Shown here one piece after another: positions 1 through 8,809 of a DNA stretch of 64,000 nt (the first letter of the stretch is position 1; the number at the start of each line of letters is the position of its first letter). The notes under the pieces were generated by a model that was not told where the DNA came from, did no database searches, and saw only the letters and a list, made by a program, of their open reading frames with translations. This stretch comes from Pseudomonas akapageensis (lineage in GTDB: Bacteria; Pseudomonadota; Gammaproteobacteria; Pseudomonadales; Pseudomonadaceae), in contig NZ_VXCP01000002.1 in NCBI RefSeq assembly GCF_011355085.1, forward strand, positions 434,001 to 498,000. The letters run 5' to 3'. The translations under genes were made by a program, and so were the position numbers.

Positions 1-1
1 A

Positions 2-1696
2 TTGGTGGTTTACTGGAATACCAATCCTTCACGTACAGTGCCCCGTTCCATCATCTTCAACTATTGGTGGTTGAGTTTGATAATGCTGGGTGGGTTGCGG
101 TTGGCAATGCGTCAGTATTTTCTAGGTGACTGGTTTAGCGCTGCACAACATGTGCCTTTCGCAAGCAGGGAAGATGGACTGCCCAAGGTTGCCATTTATG
201 GTGCGGGGTCTGCAGGTAACCAGTTGCTGGTCGCCCTACGGATGGGGCGGTTGATGCGCCCGGTAGCGTTCATCGATGATGACAACAGTATTGCTGATCG
301 TGTGATATCCGGGTTACAGGTCTATAAGCCTGAACAAATTCAACGAATGATCAATGATACCGGCGCCGAGGAAATCCTTCTGGCAGTGCCTTCAGCGAGC
401 CGCGGGCGACGGCGAGAAATTCTAGGATTTCTCGAAGCCTTTCCGTTGCATGTGCGAAGCATACCGGGCTTTATGGACCTGGCCAGCGGTCGGGTCAAGG
501 TCGATGATATCCAGGAAGTGGATATTGCAGATCTTCTTGGGCGTGATGCTGTGCCTGCACAAGAGGACCTGTTTGAACGCTGTATTGCAGGGCAATCGGT
601 TTTGGTAACAGGCGCGGGCGGTTCCATTGGCTCGGAGTTGTGCCGACAGATAATTCAGGCCGGGCCGAAAACGCTGCTGTTGTTGGAGCATAGCGAGTAC
701 AACCTCTACAGCATCGTTTCGGAACTGGAGCAGCGAGTCACTCGGGAATCCCTTTCAGTCAAGGTGTTGCCGATCCTGGGTTCCGTGCGTAATCAGCATC
801 AATTGCTCGACGTGATGAAAACGTGGCGAGTCGATACTGTCTACCATGCTGCTGCCTACAAACACGTACCGATGGTCGAGCATAACATTGCCGAAGGTGT
901 ACTTAACAACGTCATTGGCACACTCAATACTGCCCAAGCTGCTCTGCAGGCAGGTGTTTCCAATTTCGTACTGATTTCGACCGACAAGGCTGTTCGCCCG
1001 ACCAACGTCATGGGAAGTACCAAACGTCTTGCCGAAATGACCTTGCAGGCCCTGAGTCGCGAACTGGCGCCGGTATTGTTCGGAGACTCGAGCAACATTT
1101 CCCGCGTCAACAAGACTCGATTCACCATGGTCCGTTTTGGCAATGTGCTTGGTTCCTCGGGGTCGGTGATACCGCTATTCCACAAACAGATCAAATCGGG
1201 CGGTCCACTGACAGTTACTCACCCGAAAATCACCCGATACTTCATGACTATCCCGGAAGCTGCTCAACTTGTGATTCAAGCAGGGTCGATGGGACAAGGT
1301 GGTGACGTGTTCGTGCTGGACATGGGTGAGCCCGTAAAAATTGTTGAACTGGCCGAGAAGATGATACATCTCTCAGGCTTGAGCATACGCTCGGACAAGA
1401 ACCCTCATGGTGACATCGCCATAGAATTCAGCGGCCTGCGGCCGGGTGAAAAGCTTTACGAAGAGTTGTTGATTGGCGATAACGTCGAGGCAACCCAGCA
1501 TCCAATGATCATGAGTGCGAACGAAGACTATTTGTCCTGGGATGTATTGAAGGTCAAGCTCACCGAGTTGCTGGCGGCAGTTGGCCAAGACGATTACTCG
1601 AAGGTACGGCAACTGTTGCGCGAAACCGTCAGCGGCTACGCGCCTGATGGCGATATAGTGGATTGGATATATCAGCAGCGAAGGCTTGAGCCTTGA
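2..1696 (+). CDS. wbpM: Nucleotide-sugar 4,6-dehydratase, WbpM/CapD type (5' end outside window)
   Basis: Membrane-anchored SDR-type enzyme that converts a UDP-sugar to its 4-keto-6-deoxy form for O-antigen or capsule synthesis. The visible part has 564 residues. WbpM relatives have about 665, so roughly 100 residues and the first membrane helices lie left of the window. A last transmembrane stretch is seen at about residues 17-36. Then comes a first Rossmann-like domain (IYGAGSAG near 65) and the catalytic Rossmann domain (VTGAGGSIGSEL near 201). The catalytic motif is the altered Ser-Met-Lys form of this subfamily: S326, M337 and K341 (MGSTK), with Met in place of the usual Tyr. A strong terminator follows at 1725-1761. 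Family and role are secure; the exact sugar substrate is not. Confidence 0.92.
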   Translation: MVVYWNTNPSRTVPRSIIFNYWWLSLIMLGGLRLAMRQYFLGDWFSAAQHVPFASREDGLPKVAIYGAGSAGNQLLVALRMGRLMRPVAFIDDDNSIADRVISGLQVYKPEQIQRMINDTGAEEILLAVPSASRGRRREILGFLEAFPLHVRSIPGFMDLASGRVKVDDIQEVDIADLLGRDAVPAQEDLFERCIAGQSVLVTGAGGSIGSELCRQIIQAGPKTLLLLEHSEYNLYSIVSELEQRVTRESLSVKVLPILGSVRNQHQLLDVMKTWRVDTVYHAAAYKHVPMVEHNIAEGVLNNVIGTLNTAQAALQAGVSNFVLISTDKAVRPTNVMGSTKRLAEMTLQALSRELAPVLFGDSSNISRVNKTRFTMVRFGNVLGSSGSVIPLFHKQIKSGGPLTVTHPKITRYFMTIPEAAQLVIQAGSMGQGGDVFVLDMGEPVKIVELAEKMIHLSGLSIRSDKNPHGDIAIEFSGLRPGEKLYEELLIGDNVEATQHPMIMSANEDYLSWDVLKVKLTELLAAVGQDDYSKVRQLLRETVSGYAPDGDIVDWIYQQRRLEP

Positions 1697-1724
1697 ATAT
1701 TCAAGCTAAGCTCTGAGGGAAGCA

Positions 1725-1761
1725 AAAAGCGCTTGCTGGTAGTGGGCGCTTTTGTTTTTTT
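1725..1761 (+). terminator. Rho-independent terminator after wbpM-like gene
   Basis: Eight-base stem AAAAGCGC (1725-1732) pairs with GCGCTTTT (1746-1753) and is followed by a T-rich run. It lies 28 bases after the stop codon and separates the dehydratase from the AT-rich gene downstream. Confidence 0.85.
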
Positions 1762-1788
1762 GTATTTATGAAAGGCTGAAGGTTAAAA

Positions 1789-3651
1789 GTGAGCAATCAG
1801 GGCGGTGATTTTGAAGCGGTAACTGTTTCGTCCAATTTGACGAGGTCATCAAGTTATATTGAGTCTTTTTTAATCGCGCTGCCTGTTGTTTCTGGTCTTG
1901 CCATTCTCGTTTGGTTGATGGCTTATAGTGGTTATGGCTTTGATTTTACAGATGAAAGTTTTCATCTGGTCTCGCTGTTAAATCCAGGGCTATATAGTTG
2001 GTCGCTTACGCAGTTCGGGTTTGTCTATCATCCGCTTTATTTGCTCTTGGGGGGGGATATTGCGCATCTAAGGCAGGCGAATATACTGGTGACTTTTGGC
2101 TTGTCTTGGGCGTTGGTTGATGTAGTTATTAAACAGTCTTTGTCTGTAAAGACGGATGATAGAGTCAAGCGGCTTGCGATCTCTTTCGGCTTTGCCAGCG
2201 GTAGTTTGATTTTTTTTAGCACCTGGCTGCTTTCGCCGAGCTATAACAGTTTGAATCTGCAAGCACTTTTAATTGTAGCGATTGGAATGTTTTCTGCGCG
2301 GTCAGAACTCAATCGAAATAGCCTGGTTGGCTGGTTGCTTATAGGGGTTGGAGGGTGGCTGGCGTTTATGGCCAAACCTAGCACAGCTGCCGCGCTTGGA
2401 TGCTGCGTTTTTTTCTATCTGCTACTTGCAGGGAAGACCAATATTCGATTTATGGTGTTCACCTTTGCATTATTGTTAAGTCTGTTGCTGGTCAGTGCAT
2501 TAGCTATTGATGGCTCAGTCGCTGGGTTTGTAGAGCGGATTAAGATTGCGGTGGCATTTGGTGAGTATTTGGCGGGTAGCAGTGTCATTGGCAATTCAAT
2601 ACGCTTCGACGACTTTGTGCTGACTCCGCAAGACGTTTTATTTTTTAGGGTTTTGTTGGCGGTTTCTTTTTTTTCTGCTTTTTCTTTGTGTTTGGGGAAC
2701 AGATATTTTAATTTGGTGGGGTGTCTTTGTTCGTGCCTGATTTCGTTTTTGATTTTTATGTTGGTGTCGGAAAATTTGTTTGTTGGTCTCAATTATAGTA
2801 ATTACCATGGTCTCTTGGTGTTTGCGGTGCCGGCCTCAATGGTGCTTTTGGGAGGGTGCGTTTATAGGCAGGCATTTTTTTCGAATTTGCCGATCTCTCG
2901 TTGTTTGGTTGCATTTGTGCTGGTGTTGTTTCCACATGTGTATGCTTTCGGTACCAACAACAATTATTGGCAGGCTGGTAGCTCAGCGGGTTTTTTCTGG
3001 TTCCTTGCAGGGCTGGTGCTCGTCGCTCCAATGATGCGTGACTCTAGAGGTTTTGCAACGCTCACTCCGTTTGTGTTGACGATTCAATTGATTGTCGCGG
3101 TATTGGTGCAGGCAGGAATGGAGTCCCCGTACAGGCAGATGCAGCCTTTGAGGTTGAACTCTACCGTTGTACAGATAGGGCCGAGTAAGGCGAATCTTGT
3201 GTTATCTGCGGAGTACAGCAATTACCTAACCGCGGCCATGACGGCAGCAGAACAGGCAGGGTTTGCACCTGGTACTCCGGTTATCGATCTGAGCGGACAG
3301 TCTCCCGGCATTCTTTATGCGATAGGTGCTACCAACATTGGGCAAGCATGGACTATTGGCGGCTATCCGGGCAGCTTCAAGCTGGCCAGTGAAGCATTGC
3401 AAAAAGTTTCTTGCAGTCAAATGGCCATTGCTTGGCTTTTACTCGAACCAACAGGCCCCCGAAGCATTTCCGATTCGCTGCTTTCTACCTTTGGCGCCAA
3501 CCTGGGCGAGCATTACCAAGAGGTAGGTTCCTGGAGTACCGCATCTGGAGCAGGCGGATACACCGAACTCCGAAGACAAAAATTGTTCAAGCCAGTCAGG
3601 GACGCAACTACTTCCAACAAAAGCTGTATCGAAGCGCGCAAGCAGATCTAA
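1789..3651 (+). CDS. Polytopic membrane protein, GT-C glycosyltransferase-like
   Basis: A protein of 620 residues with a short hydrophilic N terminus and about ten hydrophobic helices up to about residue 440. A soluble C-terminal domain of about 180 residues follows. The first large loop after helix 1 contains GFDFTDESFHL (about residues 50-60). An Asp-Glu pair in that loop is typical of polyprenyl-phosphate-sugar-dependent GT-C enzymes (ArnT/PMT-like). With wbpM next door, a role in transferring a sugar to surface polysaccharide is a reasonable inference, not proven. The start is GTG with AAGG about 7 bases upstream. The gene is visibly richer in A+T than its neighbours (many T-runs, e.g. 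2640-2700), which fits horizontal acquisition at the edge of an O-antigen locus. No named family was recognised from primary sequence. Confidence 0.7.
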   Translation: MSNQGGDFEAVTVSSNLTRSSSYIESFLIALPVVSGLAILVWLMAYSGYGFDFTDESFHLVSLLNPGLYSWSLTQFGFVYHPLYLLLGGDIAHLRQANILVTFGLSWALVDVVIKQSLSVKTDDRVKRLAISFGFASGSLIFFSTWLLSPSYNSLNLQALLIVAIGMFSARSELNRNSLVGWLLIGVGGWLAFMAKPSTAAALGCCVFFYLLLAGKTNIRFMVFTFALLLSLLLVSALAIDGSVAGFVERIKIAVAFGEYLAGSSVIGNSIRFDDFVLTPQDVLFFRVLLAVSFFSAFSLCLGNRYFNLVGCLCSCLISFLIFMLVSENLFVGLNYSNYHGLLVFAVPASMVLLGGCVYRQAFFSNLPISRCLVAFVLVLFPHVYAFGTNNNYWQAGSSAGFFWFLAGLVLVAPMMRDSRGFATLTPFVLTIQLIVAVLVQAGMESPYRQMQPLRLNSTVVQIGPSKANLVLSAEYSNYLTAAMTAAEQAGFAPGTPVIDLSGQSPGILYAIGATNIGQAWTIGGYPGSFKLASEALQKVSCSQMAIAWLLLEPTGPRSISDSLLSTFGANLGEHYQEVGSWSTASGAGGYTELRRQKLFKPVRDATTSNKSCIEARKQI

Positions 3652-3794
3652 TGCTTGCTGATCTGAAATATCCTTTTTCATGTTTATGCCATGAATCTGG
3701 TGGTTGATGTTTGACAGCGAGCCTGGAGTTACTAAAGTTCAATGGCAGCCAAGGAAATGCTGCCCTTGAATTTTATTGCAATGGAGTTCTCCCT

Positions 3795-4118
3795 ATGAAT
3801 AAAGCTTATTTTTCCTCCCTCCTGTTTGCATTGATAACCAGCCTGTCACTATCCGTCCATGCCGCGCCTCCTCCAGCTACATCAGTCGACAAGCCGATCG
3901 CCGCGCAAGTGGCAAACAGCGCAAAGCTCAACCTCAATACAGCGGATGCCCATACGCTACAGACGGAGCTTACTGGCATCGGTCGAGCCAAAGCGGAAGC
4001 CATCGTCGCCTATCGTGAGGCCAACGGCGCGTTTACGTCAGTCGACGAGTTGCTTGAGGTCAAAGGCATTGGCAAGACGCTGCTCGACAAGAATCGGGAT
4101 CTGATCAAGATCAATTAA
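3795..4118 (+). CDS. ComEA-like secreted helix-hairpin-helix DNA-binding protein
   Basis: A 107-residue protein with a clear signal peptide (MNKAYFSSLLFALITSLSLS, cleavage after VHA near residue 24). After a Pro/Ala-rich linker comes a double helix-hairpin-helix domain (LNLNTADAHTLQTELTGIG, then VDELLEVKGIGKTLLDKN). This is the ComEA type of periplasmic DNA-binding module, used in DNA uptake in competent bacteria; in Pseudomonas its role is mostly untested. The start at 3795 was chosen because the signal peptide begins there and GGAG lies 8 bases upstream. In P. aeruginosa a ComEA-like gene follows wbpM directly; here the GT-C-like gene sits between them. Confidence 0.88.
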   Translation: MNKAYFSSLLFALITSLSLSVHAAPPPATSVDKPIAAQVANSAKLNLNTADAHTLQTELTGIGRAKAEAIVAYREANGAFTSVDELLEVKGIGKTLLDKNRDLIKIN

Positions 4119-4135
4119 CCCGGTTTCAGCCAAGC

Positions 4136-4168
4136 AAAAGGCCGATCATTGATCGGCCTTTTGCTTTT
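4136..4168 (+). terminator. Rho-independent terminator after ComEA-like gene
   Basis: Perfect 12-base inverted repeat AAAAGGCCGATC / GATCGGCCTTTT with loop ATT, followed by GCTTTT, starting 17 bases after the stop codon. The flanking A and T runs allow it to work in both directions. Confidence 0.88.
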
Positions 4169-4180
4169 CTGCACCTGCAC

Positions 4181-4208
4181 TTGACGGATAAAATTATAGT
4201 TATAATAT
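4181..4208 (+). promoter_or_regulatory. Candidate sigma-70 promoter upstream of the FabF-like gene
   Basis: TTGACG (4181-4186), 16-base spacer, TAATAT (4203-4208), just after the preceding terminator. A transcript from here would have a leader of about 200 bases before the start at 4412. The region to 4411 is otherwise without a supported gene. Confidence 0.45.
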
Positions 4209-4411
4209 TGGCGACCTCCGATAACCCTTTCGCAATTTCCGTTGGAGGAGTAGTCATATCTGCAACGACCATTGCAGTGGCCGGCGTGTCATCCGGCAGA
4301 TGCGCAGACTACACTGAGCGTCTTGCCATGCTTCACGTCGACCAGTCATTTCAAATGCGGCAGTCACTCGCTACCGATTGCCGCTAAACCCATGATCGAG
4401 GTACGCACTGC

Positions 4412-5686
4412 ATGAGTGGACATAGAGTCGTAGTAACTGGCATGGGTCTGGTCTCGCCACTGGGATGTGGCTCAGAGAACGCCTGGGAACGACTCCTGAG
4501 CGGCCAATCCGGCCTCAAGCGGCTACCTGACGAGGTCGTCGATGATCTGCCGGCAAAGGTCGGCGGCCCCGTGCCGTCAATCGCGGACGACCCAGTGGCC
4601 GGCTTCGACCCCGACGCAGCCATCCCCCCCAAAGAACAAAAGAAAATGGACCGCTTCATCCAGTTCGCCCTGGCAGCTGCCAAAGAGGCACTGGCTCAGG
4701 CGAAATGGGCACCCGAGGATGAGCAAGGCCAGCTCCGCACCGCAACCATAATTGGCTCCGGCGTCGGTGGTTTCGGCGCGATCGCCGAGGCGGTCAGAAT
4801 CACCGATACCCGCGGACCGCGGCGTCTGTCGCCGTTCACCATCCCATCCTTCCTGGTCAACCTGGCCGCCGGGCATGTGTCCATCCAGTACGGCTTCAAG
4901 GGCCCGCTGGGTGCGCCGGTGACGGCGTGCGCGGCGGGTGTGCAGGCGATTGGCGATGCGGCGCGGCTGATTCGCAGCGGCGAGGCCGATATTGCGCTCT
5001 GCGGTGGCGCCGAGGCGTGCATCGACCGGGTCAGTCTGGCCGGTTTTGCCGCAGCACGGGCGTTGTCCAGTGGCTTCAATGAGACGCCGTCACGCGCCTC
5101 CCGACCCTTTGACAGCAGCCGTGATGGCTTTGTCATGGGGGAGGGCGCCGGTCTGTTGGTGATCGAATCGCTCGAGCATGCGCTTGCTCGTGGCGCCACG
5201 CCGATTGTCGAGTTGGTCGGCTATGGCACCACGGCCGATGCCTATCATCTGACTGCCGGGCCGGAAGATGGCAGTGGCGCCCGGCGTTCGATGGAGTTGG
5301 CCATCGCCCAGGCGGGTATTTCAGCCGGGCAGATCCAGCACCTCAATGCCCATGCCACCTCGACGCCAGTGGGTGACAAGGGCGAGTTGGCGGCGATCAA
5401 GGCGGTGTTCGGGGTCAATAATTCTGTTGCGGTTACCTCGACCAAGTCCGCCACGGGGCATCTGCTCGGTGCGGCGGGTGGTCTGGAGGCGATTTTCACG
5501 ATTCTGGCGATTCGCGATCAGATTGCGCCGGCAACGCTCAATCTTGAAGTGCCCGATGAGGATGCCGCGGGCGTGGATATCGTCAGCGGCAAGGCCCGGC
5601 CCATGGCCATCGAGTATGCCTTGAGCAATGGTTTCGGCTTTGGTGGGGTCAATGCCAGCGTGTTGTTCAAGCGCTGGCAGGCTTGA
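4412..5686 (+). CDS. fabF: Beta-ketoacyl-ACP synthase II (FabF-like, stand-alone)
   Basis: A condensing enzyme that extends acyl-ACP with malonyl-ACP. It has 424 residues, close to the usual 410-425. The catalytic triad is visible: Cys173 in VTACAAGVQAIGDA, His in NAHATSTPVGD, and His in KSATGHLLGAAG; the C terminus has the NGFGFGGVNAS signature. It is not in a fab operon (no acpP or fabG beside it), so it is probably a second FabF paralogue with a special role, like the stand-alone fabF2 of P. aeruginosa. It converges with a TetR regulator and the two coding regions overlap by 20 bases. Confidence 0.93.
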   Translation: MSGHRVVVTGMGLVSPLGCGSENAWERLLSGQSGLKRLPDEVVDDLPAKVGGPVPSIADDPVAGFDPDAAIPPKEQKKMDRFIQFALAAAKEALAQAKWAPEDEQGQLRTATIIGSGVGGFGAIAEAVRITDTRGPRRLSPFTIPSFLVNLAAGHVSIQYGFKGPLGAPVTACAAGVQAIGDAARLIRSGEADIALCGGAEACIDRVSLAGFAAARALSSGFNETPSRASRPFDSSRDGFVMGEGAGLLVIESLEHALARGATPIVELVGYGTTADAYHLTAGPEDGSGARRSMELAIAQAGISAGQIQHLNAHATSTPVGDKGELAAIKAVFGVNNSVAVTSTKSATGHLLGAAGGLEAIFTILAIRDQIAPATLNLEVPDEDAAGVDIVSGKARPMAIEYALSNGFGFGGVNASVLFKRWQA

Positions 5687-6239
5687 CCGTCTGTTGTTTC
5701 AGGTGCTCGCGTACGGTGTCCAGGATGTGATCGGAAAAGTCACTGTCCTGGACACTGCGTGACAACAGCAGTGCACCGACAAGTGTCGACAGCATGACGA
5801 TACTTTGTTCATCACCCTCTGTTTCACCCATGGCATTGCCGAGCATGGCCAGGCGCAGCCTGACGGTTTCGTCTGCAATCGGGCTGGCTTCGCCGCGTTG
5901 ACCCATTTCGGCTGCCATGGTGGGTAGCGGGCAGCCATGTTCCGGCGTTTGCCGGTGATTTTTGCTCAGGTAGCTGTCTATAAAAGCGGGCAGCGGATCT
6001 TCCTTGGCAAAGATTTTTTCACAGAATTCATTCAGTTCATCCGAAGCGTCGCGCAGTGCGGTTTCGACCAGATCGTCCTTGGACTTGAAGTGGGCATAAA
6101 AGCCGCCATGGGTCAGCCCCAGCGCTTTCATCAGGGGTTGCAGGCCGGTGGCACCGATGCCGTCGCGGCGGAAGCGGGCGGATGCTTCCTTGACGATACG
6201 CTGGTAGGTCTGGGCTTTGTGATCTTGCGAATAGCGCAT
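5667..6239 (-). CDS. TetR/AcrR family transcriptional repressor
   Basis: A 190-residue protein. The N-terminal 50 residues form a typical TetR helix-turn-helix (KEASARFRRDGIGATGLQPL, then GLTHGGFYAHFKSKDDLVETAL); the rest is a helical ligand-binding domain. Its stop lies inside the last codons of the convergent FabF-like gene. Upstream, a TATAAT on the minus strand (6280-6275) lies in an AT-rich stretch that could be promoter and operator. The target is unknown; self-regulation or control of a nearby detoxification gene would be typical. Confidence 0.9.
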   Translation of the reverse strand: MRYSQDHKAQTYQRIVKEASARFRRDGIGATGLQPLMKALGLTHGGFYAHFKSKDDLVETALRDASDELNEFCEKIFAKEDPLPAFIDSYLSKNHRQTPEHGCPLPTMAAEMGQRGEASPIADETVRLRLAMLGNAMGETEGDEQSIVMLSTLVGALLLSRSVQDSDFSDHILDTVREHLKQQTVKPASA

Positions 6240-6344
6240 GGCAGGGCCTCCATGTCGTTACAGATTGGATGTTGATTATAATTTTACACGAGTGCGGTTT
6301 TTTTGCCGCAGTAATGCGTGCAGGCCTTGTGCAGAGTAAAGGGA

Positions 6345-6369
6345 TCGCTCCCGCGGGGCACGGGAGCGA
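6345..6369 (-). terminator. Hairpin terminator-like element after the DUF2897 gene
   Basis: Nine-base stem TCGCTCCCG (6345-6353) / CGGGAGCGA (6361-6369), 8 bases past the stop of the minus-strand small gene. On the minus strand it is followed only by a short T-run, so termination strength is uncertain. Confidence 0.5.
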
Positions 6370-6376
6370 CCAGCAG

Positions 6377-6544
6377 TCAGCGGTCTTGCGCGTCCTTGGC
6401 ATCCATTTCGGCATTGCGTTCATGGATGCGTTTGAGCTGTTCTTCGGTCAAGGGCAGCTCTTTGGCAGTGTCGCGCAACAGCATCAGGCCGCCAACGATC
6501 GAGCCGATTGCAATCACTAGAATTAACCAGCCATACCAGGGCAT
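6377..6544 (-). CDS. DUF2897 family small membrane protein
   Basis: A 55-residue protein. It begins MPWYGWLILVIAIGSIVGGL, a single transmembrane helix, followed by a charged amphipathic tail (LPLTEEQLKRIHERNAEMDA). A near-perfect Shine-Dalgarno (AAGGAGGG) lies 6 bases before the ATG and fixes the start. Small proteins of this layout are widespread in Pseudomonas as DUF2897, of unknown function. It stands alone, divergent from pyrF. Confidence 0.8.
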   Translation of the reverse strand: MPWYGWLILVIAIGSIVGGLMLLRDTAKELPLTEEQLKRIHERNAEMDAKDAQDR

Positions 6545-6700
6545 GTTGACCCTCCTTGAAGGCAGGACCGCGACGAGGGGGTTCCCGTGCGAATCTGCAC
6601 TCATATCATTTTGAGCGATTATTGAGGATAGTGGTTCAATTATTGCGGGCGTGGTGTAGTTTTTGCCGATTACCGGGTCCCGGACAGCCGCTGCATCCGC

Positions 6701-6706
6701 TACAAT
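6701..6706 (+). promoter_or_regulatory. Candidate -10 box of pyrF
   Basis: TACAAT followed by the GC-rich GCGCGCCG, 37 bases before the pyrF ATG. The -35 region is not convincing. Confidence 0.4.
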
Positions 6707-6742
6707 GCGCGCCGATTTCGACCTTGCCCAGAGAGCCCATCC

Positions 6743-7441
6743 ATGTCCGTCTGCCAGACTCCTATCATCGTCGCCCTGGATTTCCCGACCCGTGACGCCG
6801 CATTGAAGCTGGCCGATCAGCTGGATCCCAAGCTGTGCCGCGTCAAGGTCGGCAAGGAACTCTTCACCAGCTGTGCCTCGGATATCGTCGAGACGCTGAA
6901 CGCCAAGGGTTTCGAAGTGTTCCTGGACCTCAAGTTCCACGACATTCCCAACACCACGGCCATGGCGGTCAAGGCGGCGGCGGAAATGGGCGTGTGGATG
7001 GTCAACGTGCATTGCTCCGGTGGCCTGCGCATGATGGCGGCCTGCCGTGACGTGCTCGATCAGCGCAGCGGTCCCAAGCCGTTGCTGATCGGCGTGACCG
7101 TGCTGACCAGTATGGAGCGTGAGGACCTGGCGGGCATTGGCCTGGATATCGAGCCGCAGGAGCAGGTGCTGCGCCTGGCCGCGTTGGCGGAAAAAGCTGG
7201 CATGGACGGTCTGGTGTGCTCGGCGCTGGAAGCCCAGGCGCTGAAGGCGGCGCATCCGTCGCTGCAGTTGGTGACGCCGGGGATTCGTCCGGCGGGCAGT
7301 GCCCAGGATGATCAGCGGCGAATTCTGACGCCGCGCCAGGCGCTGGATGCGGGTTCGGATTATCTGGTGATCGGGCGTCCGATCAGCCAGGCGGCGGATC
7401 CGGCGAAGGCGTTGGCGGCGGTGGTGGCTGAGCTCGCATAG
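6743..7441 (+). CDS. pyrF: Orotidine 5'-phosphate decarboxylase
   Basis: Last step of UMP synthesis: decarboxylates OMP. It has 232 residues, the normal bacterial length. The catalytic [10 protein letters not shown] motif is at residues 61-70 with the charged Asp-Lys-His-Asp network, and the phosphate-binding end is present (YLVIGRPIS). TIM-barrel enzyme, cytosolic. It is monocistronic; a REPIN follows at 7469. Confidence 0.96.
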   Translation: MSVCQTPIIVALDFPTRDAALKLADQLDPKLCRVKVGKELFTSCASDIVETLNAKGFEVFLDLKFHDIPNTTAMAVKAAAEMGVWMVNVHCSGGLRMMAACRDVLDQRSGPKPLLIGVTVLTSMEREDLAGIGLDIEPQEQVLRLAALAEKAGMDGLVCSALEAQALKAAHPSLQLVTPGIRPAGSAQDDQRRILTPRQALDAGSDYLVIGRPISQAADPAKALAAVVAELA

Positions 7442-7468
7442 TCATTTTTTGCGGCCGCGTTGCGGCCG

Positions 7469-7555
7469 ATCGCTGGCAAGTCGAATCGTCGCACCGCAGC
7501 TCCCACAGGGTATGTACACTGCCGAACCCTGTGGGAGCGGGCTTGCCCGCGATCG
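7469..7555. repeat. REPIN (family 1 REP pair), copy a, diverged
   Basis: A right arm with CTCCCACAGGG / CCCTGTGGGAG and the core GCGGGCTTGCCCGCGATCG is intact. The left arm (GATCGCTGGCAAG) is interrupted before CAGCTCCCACAG. It lies between pyrF and the convergent oxidoreductase gene. It is the most degraded full-length member of the family in this window. Confidence 0.85.
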
Positions 7556-7577
7556 AGTGCGGAGCACTCGTAAAAAA

Positions 7578-8582
7578 TTAAACTTTTAGCACCAACTTCC
7601 CAAAATTCTCCCCGCTGAACAATTTCAACAAGGTCTCGGGAAACGTTTCCAGACCTTCGACGATATCTTCCTTGCTCTTCAATTGCCCCTCGGCCAGCCA
7701 TCCGGCCATTTCCTGCCCGGCGGCAGCGAATTGCGCGGCATAGTCCATCACCACGAAACCTTCCATGCGTGCACGGTTGACCAGCAGCGCCAGATAGTTG
7801 GCCGGGCCCTTGACCGCTTCCTTGTTGTTGTACTGGCTGATGGCACCGCAGATCACCACGCGGGCCTTGAAAGCCAGGCGGCTGAGCACCGCGTCGAGGA
7901 TGTCGCCGCCGACGTTGTCGAAATACACGTCCACGCCTTTCGGGCATTCGCGTTTGAGCCCGGTGATGACGTCTTCGTTCTTGTAGTCGATAGCGCCATC
8001 GAAGCCCAGTTCATCGATCAGGAACTGGCATTTGTCCTTGCCGCCGGCGATGCCAACGACTCGGCAGCCCTTGAGCCTGGCAATCTGCCCGGCAATGCTG
8101 CCGACCGCGCCGGCGGCGCCCGAGATCACCACGGTTTCACCGGCCTTGGGAGCGCCAACGTCAAGCAGGGCGAAGTAGGCGGTCATGCCGGTCATGCCCA
8201 GCGCCGACAGGTAACGTGGCAGAGGGGCCAGTTTCGGGTCGACCTTGTAGAAACCGGTAGGCTCGCCGAGGAAATAATCCTGCACGCCGAGGGCGCCGTT
8301 GACGTAATCGCCGACGGCAAAGTTCGGGTGCTGCGATGCAACCACCTTACCCACACCCAGTGCCCGCATGACCTGTCCGATGGCGACCGGCGGAATATAG
8401 GATTTGCCTTCGTTCATCCAGCCGCGCATGGCCGGGTCCAGTGACAGGTATTCAACCTTCACCAGAATCTGGCCATCGGCAGGCGTACCCACAGGCTCGT
8501 CGCGGAAGGTGAAGTTGTCTCGGGTTACGGCTCCGACCGGGCGCTGGGCGAGGAGAAATTGACGGTTGGTTTGGGCAGTCAT
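7578..8582 (-). CDS. NADP-dependent MDR oxidoreductase (leukotriene B4 dehydrogenase / CurA type)
   Basis: A 334-residue zinc-free medium-chain reductase that reduces the double bond of alpha,beta-unsaturated ketones or aldehydes with NADPH. It has an N-terminal GroES-like part (residues 1-125). The cofactor domain contains VISGAAGAVGSIAGQIAR near 150 and the NADPH-phosphate region GIAGGKDKC. DVYFDNVGGDILDAVL is typical of the prostaglandin reductase/CurA branch. No zinc-ligand cysteine cluster is seen. It is divergent from the SDR gene at 8810, with a gap of 227 bases. The physiological substrate is not indicated. Confidence 0.9.
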   Translation of the reverse strand: MTAQTNRQFLLAQRPVGAVTRDNFTFRDEPVGTPADGQILVKVEYLSLDPAMRGWMNEGKSYIPPVAIGQVMRALGVGKVVASQHPNFAVGDYVNGALGVQDYFLGEPTGFYKVDPKLAPLPRYLSALGMTGMTAYFALLDVGAPKAGETVVISGAAGAVGSIAGQIARLKGCRVVGIAGGKDKCQFLIDELGFDGAIDYKNEDVITGLKRECPKGVDVYFDNVGGDILDAVLSRLAFKARVVICGAISQYNNKEAVKGPANYLALLVNRARMEGFVVMDYAAQFAAAGQEMAGWLAEGQLKSKEDIVEGLETFPETLLKLFSGENFGKLVLKV

Positions 8583-8809
8583 CTCAGGCTCTCAAGGGAG
8601 GAATCAAGCTGTGTTGATAGACCGTCGAGGCTTCGGGAGCAAGGTATTCAGATGTTGCGAATAGGTCTTGATCGATCCTGATGATGCACTATTTGGCTGT
8701 TATCACTGCAACTCATAAACCGCCAACCGGCCCTGTAATAGTGCTGCCAGGCCCGCTCACCGGCTCACTAGACTGCGAATCGATTACCCACACAGCAGAG
8801 GACCGATCT

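Noticed and set aside
4181..4387. Open frame of 68 codons before the FabF-like gene
   Set aside because: It would begin on the TTG of the promoter -35 box, has no ribosome site and no family resemblance.
6556..6742. Plus-strand open frame before pyrF
   Set aside because: It covers the pyrF promoter and leader and has no coding pattern.
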